DNA of 64,000 nt, from the NCBI RefSeq assembly GCF_048128805.1, contig NC_135998.1, positions 29,742,992 through 29,806,991 on the forward strand, given 5' to 3'. This document shows positions 28,440 through 62,966 of the stretch, piece after piece (positions within the stretch are counted from its first letter, which is position 1; each line of letters opens with the position of its first letter). The position numbers and the translations under genes were made by a program. The DNA comes from Centroberyx gerrardi (taxonomy: Eukaryota; Chordata; Actinopteri; Beryciformes; Berycidae). Below the pieces are notes generated by a model. It searched no databases and was not told where the DNA came from. It was given only the letters and a program-made list of their open reading frames with translations.

Positions 28440-30900
28440 AAAGGGTTTGAATGACTCAACTCAACTCAACTTTAGTGTCCCACTAAGGGAAATTTGGTTT
28501 GCAGCCATGGTAAACCAAGCGGTCCACAACATCAATCAACAAAACAGAACAACACAACACAACGCAACACAATACAAGATCGTGACAGAGGGGCTCCTCA
28601 CAAGTACCATTGTACAATAAAGATCAAAACAATAGATTAAGCTAGTGTAAAAGGAATCTCCATATAAATCATAGTCCCTATAGTTCAATGATTATTTGGA
28701 GTTTAGCAGACTAATGGCTACAGAAACAAAAGATACCTTGATTCTCTAAGTCCTTCCACCCGGCACCCTAAAACGGTGGCCTGATGGCAACAACATAAAT
28801 TCCCCATGTAGGGGGTGATCAGAAGAGCCCAGAATGACTCTGGTCTTCCCAAGAACCTGTGTATGATAAATGTCAGTGAGCTGGGCCTGACCCACTCCAA
28901 TAATTTTGCTTGCCACTCTGGTAAGGCTATTAAGTCTCTTCCTGTTCGACAAGTTGAGATTGCCATACCATGCCACAATGCAGAAAGTTAAGACAGACTC
29001 AATAAAACTCAGATAAAAAAAGAGTCATCATGGTATTGCAAACATTAAAAGAATTCATTTTCCTTAAAAAGAAAAGACGCTGTTGTACTTTTTTAAAAAT
29101 ACCATCCACATTGGGTTCAAAACACAGCTTTCTGTCAATAATAGTGCCGAGATATTTGTAGTTTTCCACCAGTTCAATATCAGAGCCTTTAGTGACCGTC
29201 AAAGTGGGGCTGGGTGATGACTTTCTAAGGTTAACAATCATATCCTTGGTTTTTGTAACATTTAGGTGAAGGAAAGGCTGATCACACCATGACACAAAGT
29301 CATCCACCACAGGTCCATGGTCTTGGTCCTGCCCCTGAAGAAGGCTAACAATAACAGAGTCGTCAGCAAATTTAATGATGTGCCTGTTTTCATGAGTACT
29401 CAGACAATCATTAGTGTACATAATGTAGAGAAGGGGAGACAAACAACAACCTTGAGGAGAACCAGTGGAAGAGCACAGCCAATTAGAATACGCACCATTG
29501 ACCCTGACACATTGCGATCTATTAGTTAAAAAGTCTACTATCCAGCCAATAATGTTAAGATCAAGTTTAAAAAGAGAAATAAGTCAGTAAGTAAGTAAAT
29601 CAATGAATAAAATTCTGGCGTGGGCATTAGGAGTCTCAAGATGCTTAAACAAAAGGTTAAGCAAGGTCAGGGTGGCATCCTCTACCCCTCTGCCCACCCT
29701 GTAGGCAAACTGTAGGGGGTCCAGGCTGTCCCCTAGCTGCTGTAAGATAGCATTCTTAATTAATTTCTCAAAGGATTTCATGACCAATGAAGTTAGAGCA
29801 ACAGGTCTGAAATCATTTAAAACTTTTGGAGTACTGATCTTAGCTACTGGGACTATTACAGACTGTTTCCAGACCTTAGGAACCCTTTGTACCTTAAGAG
29901 ACTGTACGAAAATAAAATGAAATATAGTACACAGCTGCTCTGCACACACCTTTAACACCTGGCCACCAATGTTATCAGGGCCCGGGCTCTTCCTGACATT
30001 AACCTGCTGGAAGAGCAGAGTCCTCTTAACACTCTGAGCATCAATGTCCACCGATAGACAAGTCCTGGTCCTTTCCTTTATATTATTGACTTCTGAAGTG
30101 AAATCATTATTATCAAATCTTAAGTAAAAAGCATTTAGCTCATCAGCAAGGTGTGCATCTGAATTGAAACCATGAAGACTGACACCCCTGGTGTTCATAT
30201 CATGAGACCCTGTCATTGTTTTCATCCCCTGCCAGGCAGCCCTTAGATTATTACCACCAAGTTCTACCTCAATCTTTCTCTTGTACCTTAGCTTGTCCTT
30301 TTTAATTTCAGACCTCACTTCTTTCTTAATTTCCCTCACTGTATTAGCATTACCATCCCTGAAGGCTATTTTCTTATTGTGCAAAAGGTCCTTTAAGCCT
30401 TTGGAGATCCATGGTTTGTTATTTGGAAATATTTTAATTTCCTTGGTGGGAATTACACAGTCAGTGCAAAAAGAAACACAGTCACAAACCACCTCAGTGA
30501 GTTCATCAATACGATCAGTAGCCTCTTGAAAAACGGACCAGTCTGTACAATCAAAGCAAGCCTGTAAGGCAAGAGAGCTGTCCTCAGTCCAAACCTGAAC
30601 TTTTCTTTTTAGCACCTTTTCCCTCCTTAACATAGATTCATACGTGGGAAGAAGGTGCACTGTGTTATGATCCGAGAATCCAAGCGCTGGTCCTGCAACA
30701 GATTTAAAAGCTCCCTTAATAGAGCCATAGCAGAGGTCAAGAGTTTTGTTTTGTCGTGTATGACAGGTGACATACTGATAAAAGCTGCTGAATGACTTTT
30801 TTAAAGTACAATGATTAAAATCTCCCAGAATAAAGATTGGGGCCTCCGGGGAGAGAGATTGCAAGTTCTGAACCACTGTAGAGATGGTGTCAGCAGCGGT
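28440..30900 (-). mobile_element. Non-LTR retrotransposon (CR1/L2/Rex1-like), 5'-truncated and frameshifted
   Basis: Reading on the minus strand, 30876-29584 encodes the end of an AP-endonuclease (FILGDFN, GFSDHNTV), a linker and the reverse transcriptase start (SPGPDNIGG, VPKVWKQSVIVPVAK, NDFRPVALTSLVMKSFEKL, LDPLQFAYRVGRG). A frame break near 29.58 kb follows. The next segment (29442-28999) has the catalytic FADD and KYLGTIID, and 28976-28747 has the usual C-terminal HPLHGEF..LPSGHRFRVP. The 3' end, near 28440, is a short tandem repeat of TTGAG units. Disruptions make it inactive as it stands. Confidence 0.88.
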
Positions 30901-31619
30901 GTCAGAATGATGATGGCAACAAATAAAACCACAATAAAATCCAGAAAAATGGCTAAAGAAAATCAGGGAATTTTAGAGTATTGCTCATGACAGAATCACA
31001 AAAGGCAAAACTTTGATTCTTACATTAGCTGATTTCTTTTGCATAGATTTAGATGAACTAAATATGAAAACTATATGTGGCCTTATTCACTGAATGAACT
31101 GAAGCTGGTTTGGGGTCTGTAGGTAGGGATGGAGTGGAGGGTGAACCCACCTAAAGTCAGTTTTACTCACCTTTTTATTTGCATATTTTTCTTTATTATT
31201 TGTTCATCTTTTTAAGCTGACATAAATCTTTATGACAGAAAATTATAGTATACTATACATAGCAGCTATTAAACTTACATGAAGATAGGGTATTTTAAGG
31301 GGAAAAAAATATGCTATTTTATTTATATTGGTGTTTTATTTTTATGACAAGGCACACCACTGACTGTGGGTCATATCACTTGGAAGCTATTGAAAAATAA
31401 ACAAGTACACAATAATCTCAGGAAATACTTAGAAGCGAAGGGTGTGCATGATGTTTTGTGTCCCTCCCTTCATCCCAAATATATTGAAAATGGCTTTCTG
31501 CAGGTCGTGTGACTTGGAATATATTCATTATTTTATGTAGTATTTGAGTAATTTTGAGTCTAAAGAGGAGCTGAGGAATCTAAGATCCACTTTTTTTTAT
31601 CAGGTTATGTGTATAATCA

Positions 31620-34600
31620 TGCATAGCCGGTTCTCCCTATAGGTTGAATAGGCAAATGCCCAGGGCCTCACGCAAACTTGAATGTATTTTTTCTACTTTC
31701 AAAAAAAAATAAAAAAAATAAAAATGTGTTACTGTTCTGGATACATTAGTTTAGTTTAGTTTATTACTTTATTTGACAGGGACAGTGCATATTAATAACA
31801 TTTCTGAAAATATGCCAGAGTTAGCCAAAAAGGCAAATTTTCATCTGTAGTCCCCAGGCAGGCAATAGTTGAAAGCACAAACGTTAAGAATAAAAACATT
31901 GGAAATACAATCAACGATAAAAACAGTGAAAAATATGCAGATACAAACAGAGCCTGCACTACATAGAGACAAGAAAGACAGCTCTTATAACACACAAAAT
32001 CAACAATCGCATGACAACAATCAACAAATCAACAAATAGCATGACAGCACAATGTTAGTCTTGGTGAAGTGTGGATATTATGTACAGAGCCTATGATAAG
32101 TAAGAGCAGCTCTTACACTAAGCATAATAACGACAAATAAGACAACAAACAACACGAAAACACCTCCCTGTTCTAGTGTTCACAAGTTTGATTTCTAATA
32201 AACCAGGCTCTTAATGTTGTGGAGAAGGAATGGTAATTGGCTCAGTTTCTTATGTGTTGCGGTAAGTTGTTCCAATCCTGAGAGGCTCTGACAGAAAAAG
32301 CAGATTGGCCAAAACTACTTTGTCTTCTAGGAGTTAGACAATCTCCTCTAGTTGTTGCTCTAGTGGTTCGGCTGGTTTTTAATGTGATGTAAGTACGGAG
32401 TGGTGGAGGAGCCATATTGTGTAATACCTTGAAAACGAGACACAGTCTACTGTATTTAACCATGTTTTCCCAGCTTAGTAAACTGTGCTTTTTCAAAATA
32501 TTGCAATGATGGTATCCTTGTGGCTTCTTGTCTAGGGTTTTTATTGTTTGTTTATACAGGGATTCTATTGGCCTTAGCGTGGTTTTATTGACGTGTCCCC
32601 AACTTGTCAGACAGTACGTGATGTGTGGAAGGATCATTGTATTCATGAACATTTTGGCTGCATTAGTGGACATGCAGTTCCTTGTGAATTTGAAATTGGC
32701 CAGATTGAATCTAACATTCCTTGCAACTTTTTTTTTACATGTGCCGTGAAAGACAGATTTGGGTCAACAGTGATGCCAAGGTATTTAAACTCAGACACGA
32801 TCTGTAGTTTTTTTCCAGAGACTGTGATGTCTGGATCCGGTGTTGAGGTTGGTCTTTTTGTGAAGAACATGCTGACTGTTTTTGTAACGTTAAGCTGAAG
32901 GCAGGATTGAACAGCCACGTGGTAACTTGTACCATTACAGCAGACAGTTTTGATGCAGCTTCATCTTTGTTTTTGCCATGTACATAGACAACCGTATCAT
33001 CAGCGTACATCTGGACATTAACGTCAGAGCAAACTGATGGTAGATCATCTATGTCAGGCTAAACAAGAGTGGGCCTAGAATAGACCCTTGCGGGACACCG
33101 GTAGCAGACTTGATAAAAGCTGAGTGTTGGTGGTATACCCTCACACATTGGGTTCTGTCTGCCAGGTATGATTTCATAAAGTTAAGTGCATTAGGGGAGA
33201 AGTTAAACCTGGAGAGCTTGGCTATAAGGACGTTATGGTTAACAGTGTCAAAGGCTTTCCGTAGATCCATGAATACAGCTCCAACAAGACCGCCCTTATC
33301 TACCATTGATTTAATGTTTTCTACAAAGTAACAGTTGGCCGTCTCTGTGGAGTGTTTTGCTCTAAAGCCAAACTGCATAGGGTGTAGGGGGCTGTTGTTA
33401 AGATGGAAGATGAGCTGTTCAGATACCCATTTCTCAGCAATCTTAGAGATGACAGGCAATATACTGATGGGCCTAAAATTACAAACAGCTTTATGATCAC
33501 CAGCTTTGAAGATGGGTGTCACTATAGCTGCTTTCCATACAGTTGGAAATAGCCCCTGGGAAATGGATAAATTAATTAGCTGGCAGATAGGGGGTGCTAG
33601 TGACTCTTTAATAGTTTTGAGCATTGAGGTGTCCATACCATACACATCCTTAGCTCGAGTTGTCTTAAGTGAGTCGATGATCTGAATCACTTTGATTTCT
33701 GAAATTTCTTGAATATCAAAAATCTTCTTACTGACAATTTCTGAGACAGGGACTAGGTGGCTGTTGGGGAAGTTCTGTGCTAGTACAGCAACAGAGTCAA
33801 TAAAGTAGTTGTTGAAAGCCTCAGCTAATCTATATGGGTCCTGATCTAGGTCCAGTTCTAAGTGCTTTCCTGACTTGTGGTCTTTCCCTGTTAGTTTTTT
33901 AATCTGTTTCCAGATCAGTTTCGCATTGCCTCTTGCCTCACCAATAATGTTTATGAAGAAGTTAGTCTTGGCCTTTCTCAGTTCCTTAATTACCTTGTTT
34001 CTTAACATAATAAATTTACGTTTATCATGTTCTAATTTAGATTTTAGAGCCTGTTTTAATGCTTGGTCACATTGTTTCATTAATCTCCATATATCTGAGT
34101 TCAACCAGGGCAGGCTATTCTTCTGTCTTTTCTTGGTCTTGGCTTTTCTGGTAAATTCATCTATTGTGTTCTTAATTGTGGTTAGTAGTATATCGCTGTC
34201 TGCCTCTGCATCTACCCCAGACAATAGTTTATTCCAGTCTGTTTCCTTTAGTGCAGTTTCAAAGTTTTCCAGTTCACTTCTTGGAATTCTAAACTATTCA
34301 GGCTGTTTGGGAGTAGGAAAATTAAACCGTTTCTTAGTCAGCTTCCTTGCCATAAGTGTCAAGTTGTGATCAGACAGACCAGTTATCATATTAAAGGTCT
34401 TGATGATTCTTTGAGGTTTATTACTGAAAATCAAGTCAATCTGAGTTTTTGAGGAATTAGTTATTCTAGTTGGACCTTTGACTAGCTGGATTAATTCTAG
34501 ACTAGATGAGATCTGCTTTAAATTTTTCCTACTTGATTTATCATCCCCATTGATGAATCTCTTTCCTAGAATCACATTCCTTGAGTATACTCTGCAGTTG

Positions 34601-35585
34601 TTCATAAAACACATTATTGGCAGAAGGAGGGCGGTATATTACAAAAAGGAGGATACACATTTGAGGTGACAGGATTACATTTAGTCCAATACATTCCAGA
34701 TTGTTACAAGATGACCACTGTATTCGCTCACATTGGAAAGTATCTCTTATATATATCATCACTCCACCACCTTTTCCCTCAGGCCTATCTCTCCTAAAGA
34801 TATTGTAGCCAGGCACAGCCAATGCAGCAGGTGGAGAGTTTTCATGCAGCCAAGTCTCTGATCAGGTGTTGTATTTGATCACTTTTTGAGAGAACACTAC
34901 GTATATTCAAATGACCTCCTAATAGACCTTTTGGCTTGCCTTCTGGGTCCCAGATGACCCTGCTATGGTTAAATGTTTAGTTTACAATGTTTTTTGATAG
35001 CCGGATTTACTTCTCTCAGTCCCAAGTTTGTATTTATACAGGTATCACTATTGTAGTCTGAAACTCAGAGTTTCTTGTTGGTTGGACAGCATTTACCAAC
35101 TTGCGTGTTACCTGAAACTCTGTGTTGCATGTTGGTTGGACAACATTGAGTGACCTCTCTGTTGTTTTGCGGTCGAGCGTGGGTCAGGATAGCAGGAGCT
35201 GGATGGAATATATTAGCAGAGTTTGGAGAAGTTTCCATGGTGTATTTGTGCCATTTAAGTACCAGTGATCATAAAACCAATCAAAAGCGCTGATTTGGGG
35301 AAGGCCCACCCCCCAGCAAAAGATGAATCTTATTGGCTGAGGCCCCCCTGAAAGTCTTCATTTTAAGCTCATGTCCAAGTGGAGAGTCACATTCACCTTT
35401 GTATTTGTTACATTTTATTTTGATATTCATGTGCTGTATCTTATAACAGGTAACAAACAACAATGCTTTAAACACTACATTTTTCCTCTGTCTTTATTGC
35501 TTGATGGTGGGTAGGATTTGTCTCAAAAGGGGGGCCTCCACAGAAAATTTTGCCCAGGGCCTCCAGCAGTGTAGAGCCGGCCCAC
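31620..35585. repeat. Possible older element split by the LINE
   Basis: GCATAGCCGGTTCT followed by GCCCAGGGCCTC near 31.62 kb, and the inverted GGCCCTGGGCAAAAT with TAGAGCCGGC near 35.57 kb, look like two ends of one inverted-repeat element into which the LINE inserted. No target duplication was identified. Confidence 0.35.
31745..34860 (-). mobile_element. Second non-LTR retrotransposon (L2/CR1-like), disrupted
   Basis: On the minus strand, 34822-34541 carries an endonuclease piece (GGGVMIYIRD, FVIYRPPSA) and 34614-34294 its end (GLSDHNL). Segment 34224-33049 covers the linker and RT core (NFRPISILPVISKI, PMQFGFRAKHST, AFDTVNHN, GVPQGSILGPLLF). After frame breaks, 33010-32735 has the catalytic YADDTVVYV and 32673-32242 the C-terminal region. 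The 3' end is a TAAAC tandem near 31750. It differs in sequence from the neighbour at 28.4 kb, so it is a separate family inserted in the same orientation. Confidence 0.88.
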
Positions 35586-36179
35586 CATGAATTGAAGGTT
35601 GTTTATCCCAAATATTTTGAAGCTGGTTGGGGTTTGCAGGTCATGTGACTAAGAATATTCATTATTTTCACAAATTGGTAAAACTGATTGAAAAAAAAAA
35701 AAAAAAAGTTCTCCATGGTGCTTCCCATCGATAGTAGCACATGGCCTGATGTTTCAAATGGGCAAAACAAAATATCAACATTTTCTGTGTTTGCTTTTTC
35801 TGTGTTCTAATAATTTATGTGAAATGTATATGGTGTTGTTAATTGCCCATTACCTTTTCACATCTGTCGAACAACTGCATGACCATTATAACTTAATTAT
35901 CTGGAAGTCACAAAATGCTAACAAGCTAGCAAAATGCCTGCAAACTTTCGTTCAAGAGATAAGCCATGTTAGCATTCTGACACTTCAAGAAAAAAACATT
36001 TTAATCATCTTGCTGTTGTTTGACAGCCATGAAAAGGTAACGACACATTATTTACACCATATACCTTTCACATAAATTATTAGAACACAGACAAAGCAAA
36101 CACAGAAGTTGTTGCACGTCTCTGCACACTTCATGAGTTTATGGACGGTCCCTAAGCAGCCTGGCGTGCAGAGAGACGT

Positions 36180-36339
36180 TCAGGGAGCCGCTGTGACTGC
36201 AGCACTGTGATGTCTGGGAGGGAAAAAAGTTGCTAAATATGCATTGAACTGTTCAGATATCCAGACTCAAGTTATCTCGGCAGTACTGCACCGCCGTCTC
36301 AGTATCACCGACTATGAGGAGCACTAGACCAGCGATAAG
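36180..36339 (+). other. eeig1: Possible eeig1 5' non-coding exon 1
   Basis: A donor GATAAG|GTAAGG ends a segment about 640 bp upstream of the eeig1 start codon. It pairs with the acceptor TTTATTCCAG|GTCT at 36777/36778, giving a leader exon that continues to the start codon. The left edge is a guess. Confidence 0.4.
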
Positions 36340-36777
36340 GTAAGGTTTAGTATAAGTTTATACAGTATGCCGGGCGGTTATTCAGTCGCTGTGTTTTTAA
36401 GAGTAACCCATGAATGGTTTCGGTGTTTGCGTGGCAGCTGCCTGCACTGGGAAAAACTCAATGTAATGTTGGAGAAAAGATTTGAGGAGGCTACGACACA
36501 GTTTTGTATCTAACAACATGAGTTGAAGACGTTGTTCAGCACCCGACATTAGTGGCGCGAGCCGTTTTCCTAGCTCGACAGTGTGGGGTACGTTAGAGAA
36601 AATATTGACCATCATATCTCCTGCATTTCTCATTTCGACAGCTGTCATTCTAAAACAGCAGGATACAAATCTTCCCATAGGCCTACAGTACTGAGGAGTC
36701 ATGCATATGAAACCGAGGCTACTGTTATCGTGCTCTTATTTAAGCTAATGTAATGACAGGCTTCTTTTTTATTCCAG

Positions 36778-56979
<20,202 letters not shown>

Positions 56980-59900
56980 GAGATACACTGAAGACCGTCA
57001 ACTGGTTTTATGTTTCTATGGCATCTGATTGTCTGTGACTGTGTATGTACAAATCTGTGCGTACTCGTCTTCAGTGCACTCCGCTTGATATGAGACTACT
57101 ATGATATATAAATATTGAACCCTACTAGTATATTTAATCAGGTGGTGGGCGGTGTGTAACAAACGAATAATCCTTTAATCAAGAGGAACTTCTTTACATT
57201 GAAACTTTGATCAGCGATAAGTGTGCAAACTACTTGAAAGACACCTAGAAAACCACTGCATTGTGGGAATTGTAGTGCAACACTGAAACGAGTGCCATCA
57301 AAGGTCCGACGAAAATCAGATGGGAACTGGAAAACAAGCTTCTAGCCTGCTTTTACACCTTTTTATTCACTGTATAGATCTACTATACTGTGTTTTTTTG
57401 CACATGTGTACTTTTTGAGGAGGATTGTTGATTAAGCGTGTCAGGTGATCAAGTGTCAAGCCTTAGTCGACTTCACAGCTTAGTGCCAAAGTCAGGACTG
57501 ACGTAGAAACCACTAAACGGAAAATGGAGATGGCACAGTGGCTTCAAATCGCAAAGACAAATGAAATGTCCTATTTTTTTTATTCCTTTCTAATCATTCC
57601 TCTTCAAATCTAAATCCAGTGCTTTGATACATCTGTAAAATGTCATTCTGCTCATACTAGACCGTAGATCTTTTAAACAAAGCTGGTGTTCATGTGGCTG
57701 GTCCATATGTAACCCTCCATCCTGTGCACTTACTAGACACTTATTTGCTTCATGGATTTTAATAGGCCGTCTCTCCGTACTTATACTTGATTGTGAATAT
57801 CTAGGCCTTTTATTCTCTTGTAAACTAATCCAGACTGTGAGATTTTGTGGTGATGAGACCATATAGTGGTTTGTCTCAGCTACATTTGCAGTTTGGGTTG
57901 ACGGACATCTTTGTCACAACCCAAGTTACACATTCCTCTTCACTTCCAACAGATAAATCAAACCCAGAATAGAGGGATCAACAAAGTAAGGCATTACAAA
58001 CAATTCACATTGCAACAGGCTGAATAGGTTACTTTATATATATTGTCTTTAGCCCGAGGTACTAGCCACTTACCTTTAGCTGCTATGCAAATCACGTGGT
58101 TAGCTAGCTAACAAGCTGCCATTGTTTAAACACAAAATCAGCTAGATGGATCAGTAAGTTCTCAGTCACAAACAATAGAGAAATTGAGACAGGTGAGTTG
58201 TAAGTTTAGAAGTGTAATCATCTGTTCATCTGGACCTCCAACATGGCCACTAAAGCCCTCTATTCTGGACAAACCATTGTTTTTGACAACCGGACGCCTG
58301 AATAGTAATTGTGAATATGGACCAAATAGTTTTAGGATATTTAAAAAAGTTAGCTGGCTAACTTATGTATCATCGCCACTAAGAGACGTATAGTAATAGA
58401 CCTGGCCAGCTGAATATTGGCCTGTCATTAGCTGCCGCCCTGCACACAGGTGTCACGCTGCACAGAGCACCATAGTTATGAAAACGACTAACTCCAGCCA
58501 CAACTCAGCGCACTTTTTAGGGTCAGGCAGTTTTTGTGCTGCAATATAGGACTGTGAGTAATTAAATGGTTAATAAGAGATTCATTATTATTCATATAGC
58601 AGTTGATTGGTTGGTGCAAAGTGACCCTGTCGTTTCAAGTCTACAGCTCATGCTGATAATCCTGGTACTGGGTGTGTTGGCATCACATTCTCAGTGTGGC
58701 GAGGTCAGTCCCACAGCTGCTCCAGCACAAAGCTCCTGTTGTACCATCACTTACAATAGAGCTTTTTATACAATAGATCCTCACCCACACAGCACCCCAT
58801 AGATGTCTTTGTGTGTGTATGTTTATGTTAATGTGTGTGTCACATCTGGGTGAGTGAGTGTGCCTCCTAGAGATTTACCAAATGCATGCAGGCCATGCAT
58901 GTGTGCTTGATGTGAAAGTATGTACATCGGATCCTGAAAAGCTTTCCTTTTACATTTCAAACCCTGGGTAAATACTAGTTGAGTTGATCTTAAAGTTAAA
59001 CTATCTAAACATTTTTTTAAATACGGAAGAGCCATTTTTGTTCAATATGGGAATTATTAGACTGGTGCACCTTTAAGTTTTGTTTCTCATTGTTTTTTCT
59101 CAACTTTATGCTAGCATTGCAATCTTTTCAAAACTGAACCCTATAAGTGGAAAATAATGCCTGCAATGTCTACAGAGATGCTACTTTAAATTTCAAAAAA
59201 AGTATTTCTTATGTCCGACTCATTCCTCAGACTGTTGTTTGTTGATAGGCAGTATTATGCACACAGTATGTGTCGTATAGACACAGCTATCCAATAAATA
59301 AGCTTCAAATCCGTTGACATGTTGACATACACATATGATTTAATTCCATACTAATCGTATAGCAGCGATTGAGTCCCTCTACTGACATCTAAACTTGAGA
59401 ACTATTTTTGAACATTTTTCATGGTCTCTTTGAAGAATTGATTCCCACTGTTTCTTAAAAAAACGTCAATATCACAAATAATGGTTATAAGTGCAAATCT
59501 ATTTACTTTCCTGGTGTTTTCAGACCAGCTGGCTGGTTTACATTTTTGTACAGAAAAATGTGGGAAAACTTATGTTGTATGGTGAGACGGGACACACAGT
59601 CTAAACACCAATGATTTCTAGTGGAGAGCATGGATATTAGAGAATACACTAAAGGGAATCGTCGTGTTGGTGAATCTTCTACTGTTCTGAAGAGGGGATT
59701 TGTTCTATTAATAATTTTTTTCCTTCGTACTTGACAATTTGTAACGTGACCTTTTTAACTAAATGTATGCATTTAATGTGCTATTATGTCATGAGGTGAA
59801 AGGTTTTTTTTTCCTGATAATTTGATCATTAGATTTGGATTATATTGCATCTCAATACTAGCTGTGATACTGATTGTATTTACATAGGAAGGAGGTAAAC

Positions 59901-60312
59901 TGGATGAGTACAATTATAAGAAATTTAAAACCATAAAACATCTGAGAATACATATAAAAAACTGCTTTGTTGGTTTCCCCTGTGATATAAGCATGAACAT
60001 ATTTAAATCAATATTTCAATGAAAAAAACTTGATACTTGACAAAATTTTGGGGTATATTCACTTATTTTCTTTAGAATTATGAATGGAAAATCTCTATAT
60101 TTTTTTATTTTCCTAACCTATTGTAACTCAAAATACCAATGTATTGTACTTCAGTGTCTCCAAACATAACAAATGTATGCAAACCTTTTACAGCATCAAA
60201 ATCTGGAGTCAAAATGTTCAGTCCAATAAATAACTATATGTAAATGAACCCAGTGTTGGGGTGAGACTATATTAACATTTTTTATCTATATCTGATGTAG
60301 ATTTAGAGTCAC
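56980..60312 (+). other. eeig1: eeig1 3' UTR and downstream flank
   Basis: AT-rich with no coding exon recognised. Candidate AATAAA signals lie at 59293-59298 and 60225-60230, so the 3' UTR could be 2.3 or 3.2 kb long. Other short open frames here look random. Confidence 0.55.
59293..59298 (+). terminator. eeig1: Candidate eeig1 poly(A) signal
   Basis: AATAAA 2.3 kb after the stop. A second one is at 60225-60230. Which is used cannot be told from sequence. Confidence 0.4.
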
Positions 60313-60807
60313 CAGAGGTGGGGACTCGAGTCACATGACTTGGACTTGAGACTGGACTTGACTTGAGTTCTGGTGACTTGGGACTTGACTTTGACTTGTA
60401 CTTTGATGACTTGAAAAGGTTTCTAAAGTCTTGACTTGAGATCTTGTGTTTGTGTAAATGACTTAGATTGAAAGTGATGAGATTTGTTCCAGCAGACGAC
60501 TGAATTTAAATTCTGTTTTCTGAATTTGTGTGGAATGATTGAATTTATTGAAGTTGAATCTGATTCTAGAAATCAAACTCATGATGCTCTTACCAAGTTT
60601 TTATCCTATTAAAACCATATTGCATTGAAAAGTCCTAGATATTTAGTTTTCTTTAAGATATTAAATTGATACTGGACTCTTGATTTGTTCTGACTTGACT
60701 TGCTGTTCTACATTTAGACTTGAGACTTGACATTAATGACATGGACTTGACTTGGACTCTACATTTAGACTTGGGACTCAAGCAAAGCTGACTTGGTCAC
60801 ACCTCTG
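60313..60807 (+). mobile_element. hAT-type MITE, 'CAAGTC-rich' family, copy 2
   Basis: Ends CAGAGGTGGGGACT and GGTCACACCTCTG, with exact 8-bp duplications AGAGTCAC at 60305-60312 and 60808-60815. At 495 bp it lacks some of the terminal repeat units present in the copy at 55534 but otherwise matches it closely. Confidence 0.94.
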
Positions 60808-60815
60808 AGAGTCAC

Positions 60816-62960
60816 ATACACATAGCTGGTGCTACAGCCTGTCAGAACACCTGCTGGACAAACATGAAACTTGTTATAATTTGAATCACTTGGATGGTGT
60901 GTTTATTAAATTGGCACAAGAAGAAGAATATAGAAAGAAGAAATAGGCACATAGAAGATTATACAGTCAAATCAATATAATGTAGATGAAGAATATACAG
61001 ACATGACTGCTGTTGTGATGGTGATAATGATTATATATGTATAACTGAAAGACTATACAACCAGAAACATCTGCAGGAATCTGCTGTCATGTACTTTGGA
61101 CTGTTTAACTCTCCAAAGAGGACAGATGACAGAGAGAGTTGACAGGAGTCATCAGCTATGAGAAGGTTTGTAGTTCTGTTGGTAGTTCAGAGTTTCTGAC
61201 AGTAATGGAATAGCATGGTATCCTAATGAACTGATGTCAAAGAAAGGAACTTGTTCAGCTAGGGAAGATAGAAGAAGAAGAAGAAGAAGAAGATAAGAAC
61301 ATGACAGGGAATCAAACGTCGGCTGTAGATGAGGAGGCATGTTCTTCTTCACTGGTGTGCCTTTTCTCTGCTTCTTGTTTCCAGACCTATCAAGCTTATT
61401 TCATGATTTTTTTAGTCAAATTATCTCACTGCACTGGCAGATAATCCTGCTGGTTTCAGTACATTTCATACGAATATGGCTTCTTTCAAGAAATCATCAT
61501 AAAACAATGAAGAAAATCTAGAAACAAGAAACTTACTCAAGACAATTTCACTTTTACCAAGTAAATGTCCTGAAACAAGTTACATTCTCCTGAATTTGTT
61601 GATGGTAAAATTATCTACCAGTGCAAAAAATAAATAAATCCTAAAATAAGCTTGATAAGTCTGGAGACAAGATAAAATAACTGAACAAGTTTTGTCAGTT
61701 GTTGGAGTGTAGTTTTTGAGTGCGAGATATAACATGTTTTTGGTTTAATAGTATTCATTTGACTATGAAAACAAGTGAAGTGCAACTTGCTTTTTCAGAT
61801 GTTTTGCTCTTCACTCGTCTGAACATGCAAAAAAAGCCATGGGAAGCAGCCACAGTTCTTTTTTTTTGTTTTTTGCAGTTTTTTTGTAGAGAGACTTCCT
61901 TTAGTTCAGCAACCAATCCAGTGATGTTAGAGGCCGGGGTGTTACATTAACTCTTCTCCCCAAGGGGCTTTTTGCAAATGTGTAAGCAACATTTGAGCGA
62001 TCAACCGTCAAGGGCATTGAGCCGAGTGAATATTTGCATCCCAGCTGAAAAGATGAGAAAGTGTGTGTCAGCAAAACAAGTGACTATTGATATGGATTTT
62101 AATATGGCTATACGTAAATAAAACAGCCATAATCCCTGTAGTTTCATCTTGTTTCATTACATATCCTGTAGTTATAATATCAATCAGTAGTTACAAAGCA
62201 CATATAACTAGCAACAGATTCACATTCTCTGAGCTCATTCAACTTATTGTAAGATAAGAAAACTGCAAATAAATGTGCCTTACCTGGGAGAATATCACCC
62301 TCCATAATTGTCTTTTTAAATGTTTTTAATTTCCATGGGTTGCCAAACTAGGACTGTAAAAAATACAACACATACTGGTTGAATTGCATATGCTGCATTG
62401 GCCATTTGAATGGATATTGGAATGAATTGTAAAGCATGTAATGGACCCTGACATGACATTTATGCACTTTTGAAATACAAATATGTCTTTCGCTCAGCCC
62501 TAATCGTTTCTATTTTCCTTATCTAATTAATATGGATGCATGATATGTGGTTTAGATGTAACAGAAATATGTTATTTGAAATGTGATACAGTATATTGAG
62601 CTGGTTATTTTATCATGACTACAATCAGTCTTTAGCAGGTTGGGGGCAGTAATGAGCCTCAGATACTTCTGGTCAGCCTCAATTTTATACTAAGAAGAAG
62701 AAGGAGAATCAACGTCAGCAAAGAATATCTGTCAGAAATGGTAAGAAGGATTTAAGATAAGTAAACTTTAGTAAATTACATAAAGAGGACTAATTGAAGC
62801 TATAAGTCCTAAAATTGTATATTGGGAGCTGCGGCTAATTTAACTCATTCATGAAATCTATGTAGGCTAATGCATAGTTATTGGAATCTATATGGGAAAC
62901 GTGCTAACGTTAGTTAGCTAAGATAGCTTGCTAAATTAGTTAAGGTAGCGTGAAATCGAC
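60816..62960. other. Intergenic DNA, no gene seen
   Basis: AT-rich, with a GAA microsatellite at about 61266-61293. A splice-donor-like AGAAATG|GTAAGAAGG lies near 62737 and could end a leader exon of a downstream gene. Nothing else supports it. Confidence 0.5.
61266..61293. repeat. (GAA)n microsatellite
   Basis: About nine GAA units. Confidence 0.9.
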
Positions 62961-62966
62961 GAGCAT

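Noticed and set aside
28147..28620. Plus-strand 157-codon open frame as a gene
   Set aside because: It resembles no known protein, runs into the LINE 3' end (TCAAC repeats) and has no splice or promoter context.
33875..34369. Plus-strand 164-codon open frame
   Set aside because: It is the complement of the minus-strand LINE reading frames.
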